In this document: positions 23,662 to 35,149 of the stretch, piece after piece | Layout: every line of letters starts with the position of its first letter | Position numbering within the stretch: position 1 is the first letter of the stretch | Assembly (NCBI GenBank): GCA_021464415.1 | Contig: CM038466.1 | Coordinates: forward strand, 34,378,833-34,442,832 | Source: Lonicera japonica | Lineage: Eukaryota; Streptophyta; Magnoliopsida; Dipsacales; Caprifoliaceae | DNA: 64,000 bases | Direction of reading: 5' to 3' | Translations under genes and position numbers: made by a program | The notes under the pieces: generated by a model | The model's input: only the letters and a program-made list of their open reading frames with translations | Database searches by the model: none | What the model was told of the DNA's origin: nothing

Positions 23662-24942
23662 CAGAGCTGGCCCTGGGGCATAGACAGTCCATGTGGTCGC
23701 TTAAGGCTCCCGATATAATAGGGCCCTCAAATTTTTTGTCCCTTATATATAAGTTATAGTAGGTAAAATTAAAATAATTTTTGGCTGAATAAAAGTGAAT
23801 AACGGGACAATTATTCTAGCAGGTGATGGTGCTTGTCGTTCAACTCGAGTTCGAAGTATTGGTATGGGCGGGATTGGGAATTTTTTTTTATCAAGTACAC
23901 AAGCCCAGTTCCCAATTTAACTAAAAAATATGCAATGAAATAACCCTAAACCCTATATATCGATGAGTTTTTTGGAGGTTTTATTTTCCTATTGTTGAAT
24001 AAAACACTATCTTTTAGTTTTCGTTTTAACTATTTCTATATGAATAAGAAATTTAATTATTCTTTTTGTTACTTTTCAAATCTCATAATTTGTATATATA
24101 TATATATATGTATATATTAGTTAGAGTTTATTGATATAATTATGTTACATGAGTATATATCGAATTGGCAATTCGGGTTCGCGTGTCGTATTCGGGTCGT
24201 GTCAACAAAAAAGTATTACGTTATTAGTGTTAACCCGAACACGACCCGTTTAACTAATCGTGCTATTTATATTAACTCGAACACGACCTGTTTATTTTAC
24301 AGGTTACATGACACGACCCGACTAGCACGTTTAATAAATAGGTCATGTTAAACCTACAATTAGACACGACACGGTTAACCTTTTAAAATTATAATGATAA
24401 TTAAGTCTTATGTGAAAAAATTGAACTTCTTTTATAATAATTTTAAATTTTTAATAAATAATAATAAGTATCACCCAATACCAAAATTTAATATTTAATC
24501 AAAAAAATATGAGAATAATAATCTAGAGTCAAAATATATAGCATTACATCATCAAAGCAAAAACAAAAAAAATTAGTAGTTTATCCCTCATCAAAAAACA
24601 TAATAACTATCATCTACTACCAATACTCAAAATAAGAATATAATTATCCAAGAAAGATGGCAAAATAAAAAATATATATACAGCTGAAAAAAAAATTCGT
24701 GTTAATTGCGGGTCAATTTCAAGTTAGCAGGTTAACCCGAACACAACTCGTTTAGTTTGTGGGTTAAGCGTGTCTGACCCGAAATTGACCCAAACCTGTT
24801 TATACTTGACTCAAACTGCTAACTCCGTGTTGAGTTCATGTCGGGTTAACGTATCATGTCAAATATTGCCGGCCTTAAGTATACAAAAAGGTCTCAAAAC
24901 CAAAATTCGTCTAGAGCCCCTCAAAACTCAGGGCCGGCCTTC
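23662..24942. mobile_element. hAT-type element with CAGGGCCGGC-like ends, 1281 bp
   Basis: The left end is CAGAGCTGGCCCTGGGG; the right end, on the other strand, is GAAGGCCGGCCCTGAG. Both are variants of the palindromic CAGGGCCGGCCCTG terminus known from plant hAT-type elements. ATTTGATT lies on both sides (23654-23661, 24943-24950), an exact 8-bp TSD. It contains the inserted element 24160-24877; without that it is about 555 bp and has no transposase. Confidence 0.8.
24160..24877. mobile_element. Second 4083-type hAT element, nested, 718 bp
   Basis: Homologous along its length to 4083-4792. The right end ATTGCCGGCCTTA is recognisable and the left end TCGAATTGGCAAT is mutated. The flanks AGTATATA (24152-24159) and AGTATACA (24878-24885) agree in 7 of 8 positions. 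Confidence 0.85.
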
Positions 24943-25596
24943 ATTTGATTTGTAGATATATGTAACAAAAAGGTAATATTGAATAATGATAGAGTTATCA
25001 ACTTAAATATGGCTTGAATTAATGACAATAAAAATGCATTGTATATCCATAATTTAATTCCAGATGAATATATGATGCATTTTTATTACCGACATAACTC
25101 CTCAATCTCATAAGAAAAACAAAAATAAATATGTATATGTTTATTCATTTGATTCTTTTCATCTCAAATGGGCGACCTTATTCTTACACAATACATATAG
25201 ATAGTGGTGATACATCTTGACAGCATATTAAAGAAAATTACGACCAATACCTAAACTTGTATATTTCTTGGATGCGATTTATGGGATTCAATTGTATAAA
25301 TATGCATGCTGGTCATATGCATAGAGTTGACATCATTGAAATGGAGGGCCTAAATCTGTCAAAGCCATAGTTGCCAAGGGTGTAAAAAAAAGAAAATAAT
25401 TACATGCTGAAAGTTATTATATTTTTTCATATATATTTTATTTGAAAATAAAAAGAAAAGAAAAGCAACGTACACACACAATATTACATGCGCACGGGTG
25501 TCAGTGTAGTTGTGAATTTGTGTACCTTAGTGTAATAAAAATGGGCAGAGGCCGGGGGGGTGGCGCTGTTAACAAAAGGGGTCTACTGACCCAAAG

Positions 25597-25793
25597 GGGA
25601 TAAAAAAATAATTGCACTGCTGAGGGAGAATCTTGATAATTATTTGCAAAAAATCAAAATTTGTTTGGATTACTACACATAATTTAATTCAGTGGGGATA
25701 AAAAATAATTACATTACAGCTAAGAGAGAATCTTCACAATTATTTGCAAAATTCTAAATTTGTTTGGATTAACACACACAATGTAATTCAGTG
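25597..25793. repeat. Diverged tandem duplication, about 97-bp unit
   Basis: GGGGATAAAAAAATAATTGC...AATTTGTTTGGATTACTACACATAATTTAATTCAGT is followed by a second copy starting at about 25694 (GGGGATAAAAAATAATTAC) and ending TGTAATTCAGT. Non-coding. Confidence 0.75.
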
Positions 25794-25799
25794 GGCCCC

Positions 25800-26819
25800 G
25801 CCCCATCCATCAATGGCCCCCATGGCATAGGCTAATGTGGCTTTTTGTCTTAAATTAAAAATTCAATTTAATTTTTACATTTTATTTTTAAAAATATGTT
25901 AATTTTAACATGGTTAGTGTTAACATGTGTTAGTAAGTTATAATGGAATTTGTTTATTATTTAATGTATGTTGTATTTTTTTTTATTTCTTTATGTATTT
26001 AAATTTTTATCATAGGCACACGTTAATATTACTCTTCTAACACCGGCAGATCAAAGGATTTGTTGTAGAAGGTGTACTTGTTGTGATTCAAAGTAAAGTA
26101 AATCAATACTAACTTTATGTTACAAAACAAATAGCCAAGTACATGTTTAAATGAGGAGTACTTCTATATAGATATAAATATCTTTTTTTAATAAATATAT
26201 GAATAGCACGTTAGATATATCAATTTTTATATTAGATATTTACTTCTGCCCAAAATTATTGCTAAATGCGAGTCTTGTAACTTTAGTTTATAGTTACAAC
26301 TTATAATACTATTAAATGGTATTTTCCAAAAAGAAGATAAGGCATAACTAACATGGCCAGCCCATCCTTAGCCCTTTTTGAAAACTACAATTGATCTTAT
26401 TTGTATTTCAGACTGGTATATATAAATGGGCTATGCCTTCTTTTGGTTGAGTTGTTATTATAGGGTGTTTGAATAATTAATGATCATGCAAAGTTAGAGA
26501 ATGATATAAATAGCTGCATATATATAGTAATAGTGTTATCAATACTTTTATAGCCGTTTATTCACAGCTCAATCAATTCTCAATATTTACTCAGTAATGC
26601 CATAAATGTTTTGCCTGCACAATCAAATAATGAAATCCTTAATGAACTACTATATTATGTAATGAATGTCTTTTCTCACTATCAAGAGAGAAGAGAACAT
26701 TTTATAAAGCGGGAGTACCATATCAGACTAAAAACTTACCCTTTGAACTCCTCTCTGTATATATATACACAAGCACATTAACTCTTTGTTATATAAAAGA
26801 AGGAAAATATTAATATCTA
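25800..26819. other. AT-rich intergenic DNA
   Basis: No gene or structured element recognised. Confidence 0.5.
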
Positions 26820-26822
26820 TAA

Positions 26823-27104
26823 GTCTGTTTGATTGTAAAGATAGAACATGAAAATAAATTTAGTTAGTTTGTGTAAAAAAATATAAAATAAGGTGAGAGA
26901 TTTTCTTCATTTTATGAGTAAATATTCTCCATCCTTCTATATTTTTGGTAGAAAATTTTTCCTCACCACCAAGCAAATAAATTTTTTCATAGAAAAACTT
27001 AAAAATCAAGAAGATATCATATCTATCATTCATCTTATTTTCCATCTTTTCACTAAAACTAGCTTAATTTATTTTCCTTTTTCACCTTACAATCAAACGG
27101 AGCC
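26823..27104. mobile_element. PIF/Harbinger-like MITE, copy 1
   Basis: Ends GTCTGTTTGATTGTAAAG and CTTACAATCAAACGGAGC are inverted repeats. The flanking trinucleotides are TAA on the left and TAG on the right, near the TWA target of PIF/Harbinger. The body has no coding capacity beyond short shadows. Confidence 0.65.
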
Positions 27105-27106
27105 TA

Positions 27107-27403
27107 GAACTCCATTTGATAATAAGACACAAAATAATAGAAAAATAATTAATTTTTATGAGTTAGAAAATAGGTTTAGCGATGTGCTGAGATGCTTGAC
27201 AATTTTTATGAGTAAATGTTCTCCATATCTTTTTCTTTCCTTTTTTTTTTGGTTATGAAAAAAGTTTCTTCCTAACCACCCAAAAGAAAATATTTCAATG
27301 GATAAAATCAAAAAATAAGAATGCATGCATTTCACCATGTCACTCAACTTCTAGTATTTAAAAATAAGATAGTCATTTTCTATCTTGTTATCAAATAGAA
27401 TCT
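27107..27403. mobile_element. PIF/Harbinger-like MITE, copy 2, adjacent to copy 1
   Basis: Starts GAACTCCATTTGATAATAAG and ends CTTGTTATCAAATAGAATC, followed by TAA. The body repeats copy 1 (TTTTTATGAGTAAATGTTCTC, then AACCACC). It lies 2 bp from copy 1, a tandem insertion of two diverged family members. Confidence 0.65.
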
Positions 27404-28040
27404 AACACTAATAATAGTGTTAACTTCTAGTGTTTACTTATGTTTCATCTAATTCAAATTTTTTTTTTCTTGGAAAGTCAGAAATTAAGGTCACATGCAC
27501 CCTAACTATTTGATAATTAACTTATCTTATGGCAATTAATTAAGTTGATTATCAAATGCACCCAAAATATTTCATTCCCAAATTTGAGAGGTTAATTTTA
27601 TTTCTCCTATCCAAATGCAGTAATTTTGAGGTTTAGGTTTTCATATGCTTTAAAATCTTGTACCCTCTACTGAAATAAGCATTTAACCTCTAAATTAAAG
27701 TCAATGTGTAAATGCAATCGCAGAATTTATATACTAATATTATTTTTGTTTTTGAGATTAATATACTAGTATTAATGATAACTTTATGATTTTATAATTT
27801 ACTTATAATATATAATGACATAAATTTATATTTTAAAATATCCACACATCACGTAAAATGTTGACATCACATGAAATGTACACTTCATGTGAAATGTGCA
27901 TTTGCAGTGTTCACATTGGCATCAACGGTTGCCACAAAGTCACGTTAGATGCAGTTAACATCTTGGCCTTGGTCAATCCAATAAATATATATGGCACTCG
28001 TGTAGAATTAACATCCAAAGTGAATAAAAGCTTTAATTTA

Positions 28041-28304
28041 GGGTAATTCTACTTATACTTTTAATAATGTTTGGTTTCACTCTTAATTTTTATTTGGTTT
28101 TTGAACAACAAGTTAGAGTTTGTTATTCGATTTTTGACGGTTGAATATAAGTCTGACAACGCCTTACTTGGCCCTAAGCACCGAGTAATAAGCTTATACT
28201 CGGTCTTCAAAAACCGAATAATGTGCCTTAACTTGATACTCAAGGACCAAATGATAGGTGGGAATGAAACCAAACATTATTGAAGGTGAAAATAGAATCA
28301 CCCC
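28041..28304. mobile_element. Fully palindromic MITE, 264 bp
   Basis: The left half GGGTAATTCTAC...TAATAATGTTTGGTTTCA is mirrored by the right half TGAAACCAAACATTATTG...GAATCACCCC. TAATTTA flanks both ends (28034-28040, 28305-28311). Because it is palindromic, both strands show a similar 70-codon frame; neither is a gene. Confidence 0.8.
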
Positions 28305-28892
28305 TAATTTATGGGGAACAATAGTGTTTCAATAGGTCCTTACACTAGTGATTTGTGGATTAGAAATGTATAAAGTGAGAGAAATCAGTACTTATCATTA
28401 GACATCGGGAAGATATATAATATGGGAGAAAGTAAAAAGAACTCATTTGAAAAGTTGGGTGAGCTGATAATCTAAAATTATAATGGACAAAAATAAATAA
28501 ATATATATGTATATGTGTGTGTGTGTGTATTTTTATTAGTTTGTTTGGCTGAAATTGTCAAATTATAAATATTTTCAATTAAAGAATTAAAGAATTATGT
28601 AGTGTGACTTTTATCTATCGTGAACTTATATGAAAGCTATAAATTAGTTAATTTTAATGGCCTTTTCGGCCAATTGAAACTTGACACGAGCTTTTTTTTG
28701 GGGGGCGGGGCGGGTTTTCTAATTTTCCCTTGTAATAAAAGGTTATTTTAAGGGTTTCCTTAGGCTCTTAAGAGGTTATATTTGAGAATCTATAGTATTA
28801 AAACTATAAACTAGTCCCCACATTTGGTTATCATAATTTGAAATTTGCTACATTAGCCGGGCATTTGTTTTTCACATAAAATATATTTTGTT

Positions 28893-28950
28893 GGGACTCA
28901 AACCCTCTAATTACTGGTGCTAGAAAGTAAAATAGTTCACCATTGTGCTA
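28893..28950 (-). mobile_element. tRNA-derived SINE-like sequence
   Basis: On the minus strand, A-box-like TAGCACAATGGTGAA (28950-28936) precedes B-box-like GAGGGTTTGAGTCCC (28907-28893). No complete tRNA fold is evident. It resembles the unit at 5318-5400. Confidence 0.4.
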
Positions 28951-29009
28951 TATAGTAAATATTTAAATGCTCTTTTTAATTACATATCTCGGCTAGAGGT
29001 ATTTACAAT

Positions 29010-29656
29010 TTTAGTTGGGGTATAAACTAGGGTACTACAAACTCAAACCAAATATAAAAATTCGGTTTTAATTCAGTTCGGTTTCGGTTTCTAAATCTTC
29101 TAAACCCAAACTCGAACCAAACTTTTTGTTTCGGTTTTATTTGGTTTTGACATATATTTTTTTTTCTAAATCAATTTAACATAACCATGGAAGTTCAAAT
29201 TCTAATTATAGTCATGGTTTTATAAAAACAAGAAGCAAATATATAGAAACCATGTTCCCTATTAGTTACTATTTTATTTGTATATTACAAGAATAAAACA
29301 TTAAATAAAATGATGAATTATCTTATTATCATGTAAAAACAAAAAAAAATTCTTAAAATTATGTAGTTAATTTAATAATTACACACATTAATGACTTTTT
29401 TTTAATGTGATCACATCATGCAATTAATAAAGAACATATTCTTATAAAAGTAACTCTTTTTTGTATCATAGTATAGTTAATGTGTGCCCTTAGAATATAT
29501 ATTAATATCTTTCATTTTCTTACACACAATTTGGTTCGGTTCGGTTTTGGAATAGTTAGCCCAAAATCGAACCAAATTATTCGGTTTCGGTTAGGAATTT
29601 TATGGATCGGTCCAGATCAATTCGATTTGTTTTCGGATTGACCTTAACACCCCTAA
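29010..29656. mobile_element. Probable non-autonomous hAT-like element (TTCGGTTT-rich)
   Basis: Both ends are dense in TTCGGTTTCGGTT and its variants, including CGAACCAAA on the same strand, with an AT-rich centre. The right end ACCTTAACACCCCTAA gives TTAGGGGTGTTAA on the other strand, a hAT-like terminus. The left end is worn and no TSD was found. Confidence 0.45.
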
Positions 29657-30064
29657 TCTCAGCTTGTGCATAAAATGAGAACATGCACACGCATAACATG
29701 TGCATAAGTGTCTAATTTATGTTAAAAGAAGGTTGGGTGGGATCGTATATATAGATAGATGTAGTATCCCGTCTCAAATTAAAAATTCAATTTAATTTTT
29801 ATATTTTATTTTTTAAGAAATACATTAATTGTAACATTCGGATATGGAGAAATTCGTTGTTGAGGGGGCTAGTGATCATATGTAAAATAAATATATACTA
29901 TAATACGAAGGAACGGCAAAAATGTATCAAAGTTTTTAATTGCTTTTGCGGACATAATCCTTTTTACAATAAATATTTGCATGCATGCAATAAGATTTGA
30001 ATTTTGACATTAGGCAAAAATGCAAAATTATCTTCTATTTAACCTTTTGAGCCACTAAACATCT

Positions 30065-30290
30065 TTGTTTTATTTTTATTTCAATTAGAAATATATGAGT
30101 AATACATGTATTGCATGTATAGGTTAACCTAGTATAAATATTGGTCGGTTTTTTTTTTTTGTTTTTTTTTTGGCGCATTATTTTCTTGGAAATTTTTCTT
30201 GGTGTTAATAGTTACTTCAAAATTGGAATTCTTATACATATTTTCAATTTTAACCTAATTCACTTTCATTATTTTCGTTTTTTAAATTAG
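30065..30290. repeat. DR-A copy 4, partial
   Basis: Matches the middle of DR-A: ATTAGAAATATATGAGTAAT, GTATTGCATGTATAGGTTA, TATTGGTCGG, then the TTTCTTGG...TTGGTGTT segment and CTTCAAAATTGGAATTCTTATA. Confidence 0.6.
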
Positions 30291-30644
30291 ATAAATTTTG
30301 ATTCCGGCATAGAGAATACAATCCAACTTGGCAATTTATATGCAAGAGTGATTTGTAGTTTATTGGATTCGCACAAAAAGATTTATTCTAATTATTTTGA
30401 ACAAGGAACAATTTTCTATTTAATATATATGTTTTGTGGTTAGAAAAAGAACCTGACCCAAGCTTGCTCCGTTCAAGTTGGGGAGGGTTAGGCCATTTTA
30501 TTATTCCTATTATTTGTGCTTTCAGATTTAGTACTTAAAAAATATAATAAATAAAATGCTAAAAAGATGGATTGGGTAGGGGACCCGCCCAAGTCCACCC
30601 ATGAGTATGTCTAAAACTAAATGTGTGTAATTTTTAAATTCTAT

Positions 30645-31040
30645 GGTGATGTTTGGTTGATATTTTGAGTTTAGTTTTTGAGTTGAGTTTTTAAGTTAGT
30701 TTTTAAAATATGGTGTTTGGTAAAATTTTGAAGTATGTTGAAAAGTGGATTTAGTTTTTTTTTTTTAGTTTTTTTCAACAAACTAAAAATCTCATAAATT
30801 TTTTTCAAAAAATAGTCACAATAGATCTTATTTTATAAATCTCGACAAGTATGTTTTAAATATATATTTTTTATTTAATTTTGATTTTTAAATTTAAAGT
30901 TATGGTGTTTTAAAAGTTTTTTTTAGAGAGAGAAAATAAAGTGAAATAAATTTTGGGAAGCGTAAAAAGTAAAGTTAATTTTGAGTTGAGTTTTTAAAAT
31001 TTGGAGGAAAAAAAAAAAAAAAGAGCTACCAAACATGGCC
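30645..31040. mobile_element. Inverted-repeat MITE, about 396 bp
   Basis: Left end GGTGATGTTTGGTTGATAT and right end AGCTACCAAACATGGCC are imperfect inverted repeats. The interior repeats TTTTGAGTTGAGTTTTTAA near both ends. No ORF and no clear TSD. Confidence 0.55.
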
Positions 31041-33392
31041 GCACATCAAAAATTTTGATAAGTGAGTTGTTATTTTTATTTAAAGTTTGCACTTAAAACT
31101 AGAATTTTAAATATTTAAAATAAAAAAAGATTTATGCTGTCGCTTTTAATTTTTAAAAGATGATTTAAGTCGTACTTTGGCACAAAAGTTTGGAAAAACG
31201 GAAATGTGACTCATTAATTAGTCATTAACGTTGTTCAAGGGAAACAAATAATTTCAGAAGAAATAATAAGAGTAATTAAATTAATTAAGATGATTAAACA
31301 AATATATTGTATTCTGACGCATGGACTCAACCCACCCCGTAGCCCGTAGCCATTTTCTGCTGCCAGCCCACCCAAAATTGACATTTTCTTATTAATTTTC
31401 ATCCCCAAAATTAGTCCCAATTTCCTTGCATAGAAAAATTATTGGATTATCAATCAATGCTTGAACTTCAGAAGGAAAATAGGGTACTTGAAAAACAGAG
31501 TATATGGGATCATCTGAAATCAAAATTTACTTTATCCAAGTAAGTTCGAAATTGATGAGAAACCCACTTAGTCAATCAGGAAGAACCAATTAAAGGGGAA
31601 AAGTGAAAGGAAATTATCAGTATTCTAGTTTGAAGGCCATAAATTAATGGAAGGCAAAGAAAACAAGGGATAGAAAGATAGAATACTGGCCATACTTCAA
31701 TTAGTATTATTGCAAGCAAAACAACAATGTGTGTGTGGTCCTAGACTAACCCTCTGTTTGTTTCTCGAGAAAATGGAGGGGAAAGTGGGGAAATTGTAGA
31801 ATCTTGGAATTTCCTTGAATTTACAATGAGGAAAGTAAACATGACACTGAATAACACAAACCCCATTTAAAATACCAATGAAAACAAGCAGAAAATATAT
31901 GCCTAGAGAATCAACTGAAAAACCTAAGAATAAAGGGAGTAAAGCTGAATTGAAGAAGAGAGCACCCAAGTCAACTTCCTCCTTAACCCAAAAAATCCCA
32001 ACTGAAATCAACCCTCAATTTCGGACAGTTAAGAACCCTAATCTCCAATTTTTCTCTCTAAGATCGTATACTACTTAATCTAATCCCCAATTAACACAAA
32101 TGATGGAGATAAATTTGTATAATACATTAAAAAGACTTGTTTACCCTTAAAGTGAAGCACATGAATTGCACAAGTCATTTCCTTCCATTAATTTGACAGA
32201 AAGTTAAAAATCGGAGAAAACTTGAACACATTTGCAAACTTTGGGGTTTTTACCGACGAAATTGATATATTATGGACTAAAGTGCCACAAGGGCTATACT
32301 TGGAGGGTCAAAAGTATAACTAACTCTTTTTTAAAATATGAATAAATTAAAATATATTCTTAATTTAAGACAAAGATTAAATTTAAAACCCGAAGAAATA
32401 TACAATCTCTACTTATGATAAATTTGTGGATTTTCCTAAAATCAAAGTATGAGAATTATACTAAAATGTTTTACAAAAAGGGAATAAATTTAGCATTACT
32501 TAGTTTAAATTTTGATCACAATCCGGCCGACCCAATACAAAAATCCCACTTTTGCCCCTACAAAAACCAAAGTCAGACTTTTTTTCTAAACATAAGGAGC
32601 AAGCGATATTTTTCAATTCTAAGGAATAAAAGGTAACAACAAAGAAAAAAAAAAGAAGATTTTAGTTTATTGTTAGATATTTTAAAATATGTATTGATTG
32701 TTCTTTTATGTGCGTGTCCGTGTGCATGTGCATGTGGAGAATAATAATATGCATTAAATTTAGAATCCCTTACTACCTTCTCAACTTCTTTCTTCACGCT
32801 TTGCTGTGTGTTTTATTTTTTTCAATAATTCATTTTAATGCTAAATTGATATTCAAAAGTGTTTCTAGTATTTCAACTTTTATAATAACTTCTATTCTGT
32901 AATTATGACACTCTGGATATGACATTAAGGCTGCGTTTCATACAAGTTAAAAATAAGGGAGTGATGTTGTAATATTTTCTCTTACTCTTTCTAGCTTTTT
33001 TCATGGAACAAATTTTTTTGGGAGTCAAGAAAGGACAAAATTAAAATCTACGCATAAAAACAAGTACAATATGGAGGGCATGTTATTAAATTGCTCATCT
33101 CGTCTTCTAACTATTCATAAAAAAATATTAAATTAAATAATCAATTTTTAACTCATTGTTAAATAATATAGCATTTAATATACTATTATATAGAAATATA
33201 AAAGTTTATTATCCCGTAACAAGGGTCGCTGCTAAATTCAATTGATCAATTTGGTAATGTGAAAACCAACTAAAGAGAGTATATATATACTTCTCTACTA
33301 TGTGGTGATATAATTAAAGTGAACATAGAGTATATATTATAAAGTTAAGAAGAAATTTATATATTATAAAGTTAAGAAGAAATTTAACGGCT
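31041..33392. other. Intergenic DNA, one possible leader-like stretch
   Basis: No recognised gene. On the minus strand 32080-31700 is less AT-rich and resembles a plant gene leader or first intron (TTAGGGTTCTTAACTGTCCG and a 104-codon frame of no known family). I found no downstream exon. Confidence 0.35.
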
Positions 33393-33690
33393 ATGTGGTC
33401 AATTGAATTAAATGTTGTTGGTGAAGATTCCTTTCCTTTTTAATTTGATAAATTTACCTTTCCTTTTTTGTTTCTGGACAAGAAAGACTCCTCTATATGG
33501 TCAATTGAATTAAATGTTGTTGGTGAAGAGGCAGATGGACCACTTTGCTAAAGAAAGTAAATGAATATTACATATGTATTTTTTTAGGCAAAGAAAAATG
33601 TTTATCTTTATTTAAAATAAAAATGTAAGATATACTTCTCTTTGATAGAATTTTAGAAGGACTTATTATGCCTCATGGTTTATAAGTGTT
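33393..33690. repeat. DR-A copy 5, right part, internally duplicated
   Basis: TATGGTCAATTGAATTAAAT plus GTTGTTGGTGAAGA occurs twice (33393 and 33498). The second run continues through GATGGACCACTTTGCTAAAG and TAGAATTTTAGAAGGACTTA as in DR-A copies 1 and 2. Confidence 0.7.
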
Positions 33691-34594
33691 TTATATTTTA
33701 TTTTATTTCTGATGTTTATGTGTTGGTGGCATATCCATAATTGAACGATGTTTAAGAAAGACATAATACCCTAATTTATTATAACCATATTACAAATATA
33801 CATTAATTGAGTTATAATATGTCTTCACGTCAATATACACTTGAAAATCAAACTTATGGGGTTAAAATTTAAAAAAAAAATCGGTAGTTTATCATATATT
33901 TTCGAACATCATATAACACAAATAATGATCATTTATCTTAAAAGAATATCAAAAGCTTTGGGCATTCAAAGTACCATGGGGTTCCGGACAACAAAAATTT
34001 TAAAAAATAAAATAAAATATAAAAACTGTAGGCAAAGATAATGCATCATATTCAAATTACCTTATACAGTAGAAGTTGCGCGCTTCTCCAACAAATTTAT
34101 GATTGATTGAAGTACAGTACATATATTGAGGACTATATATGAAATGAGGTTGATTGCCATTCGAACATATCTTCCATTAATTGATGTTGTTTGATCTATA
34201 TTCCTGTCATTAGATTTTGAGAATTGTTTAAACTTAGGTAGAGAGGAGAGATTTGGAAAATAATACCAGTTTATCATTCAAAAACTTAAAATTATTGATA
34301 ATGACCTCATAATAATACATCAAGAATATAAGATAGCCCATATCTAAATTTAACTAACATAATTAATTGGGAGAAGATAAGCAATATCTCCACTTAGAGG
34401 TTAGGGGCAACGAAGTCATTTAATATAAAAATATATAAATTACTTGAAATATAAATTAATTATCGAAATTGGGATAAATGCTAAACATGCAAGTGGGCCA
34501 AATGCTAATTATTGAGCTAAACCTAATTTATCAAACGTAGTGGGTTTGAATATGTATAGGACCCCTCAAAATCTTGAGTTATATCCTGATTTGC

Positions 34595-34870
34595 TATTGA
34601 ATTAAATGTTGTTGGTGAAGAGGCAATGAACCACTTTGCTAAAGAAAGTAAACGAAGATTACGTATTATGTAAAATACGTACCCTTATTTAAAATAAAAA
34701 TGTAAGATATACTTCTTTAATTTTCAATAGAACTTTAGGACTTATTATGCCCCATGGCCTATAATGTTTTTATATATATACATACTGGTATATCGGATTG
34801 ATCTTACGCGAGCCACATGAGAAAAAGGGACGGGTACATAGGCTTTTGTGGCTCGAACACATGTGTTCTT
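34595..34870. repeat. DR-A copy 6, right part
   Basis: Follows copies 1 and 2 from GAATTAAATGTTGTTGGTGA to ATATCGGATTGATCTTACG, then into TGTGGCTCGAACACATG, shared with copy 2. An (AT)n tract follows at about 34938-34962. Confidence 0.7.
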
Positions 34871-35059
34871 ACTTGTATAAGAGACCTAGGCAGTCGCCTA
34901 GGGTCGTCGATATACTAGATCTCCTAATTTTTCAACATATATATATATATATATATATATTGTTTAAGAAATAAAATAAAGGAAAAACAAAAAATAAGAA
35001 GAAAGAACACAAAGGTATTTTTAAAAATTCGAACGTAAGAGTAGAGAGAAGGGATAAGG

Positions 35060-35125
35060 GTGCCATGACTCGAACTTCAAACTTCATCCTTATAAGGGCG
35101 ATGTTTTACCACCTAACTAGTGGAC
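35060..35125 (-). mobile_element. tRNA-derived SINE-like sequence
   Basis: Reading leftwards, CCACTAGTTAGGTGG (35123-35109) resembles an A box and AAGTTCGAGTCATG (35076-35063) a B box. Surrounding bases do not make a clear tRNA. Confidence 0.4.
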
Positions 35126-35149
35126 CAAATGTTCTAGTAACCAAATTTT

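Larger units (their letters stand above)
23526..25043. repeat. DR-A copy 3, interrupted by nested transposons
   Basis: The left part (about 23526-23661) matches copy 1 from CCACCTGTTTGTTAAAGG through CCGAA to TATTTGATT. The right part (24943-25043) resumes ATTTGATTTGTAGATAT and follows copy 1 to AATAAAAATGCAT. The hAT-type element at 23662-24942 separates them. Confidence 0.8.

Noticed and set aside
28061..28283. Two similar 70-codon frames on opposite strands
   Set aside because: They are the mirror-image reading of a palindromic MITE.
31697..32011. 104-codon minus-strand frame
   Set aside because: Hydrophobic, leader-like composition with no recognisable domain or supporting exons; kept only as a note under the intergenic stretch.
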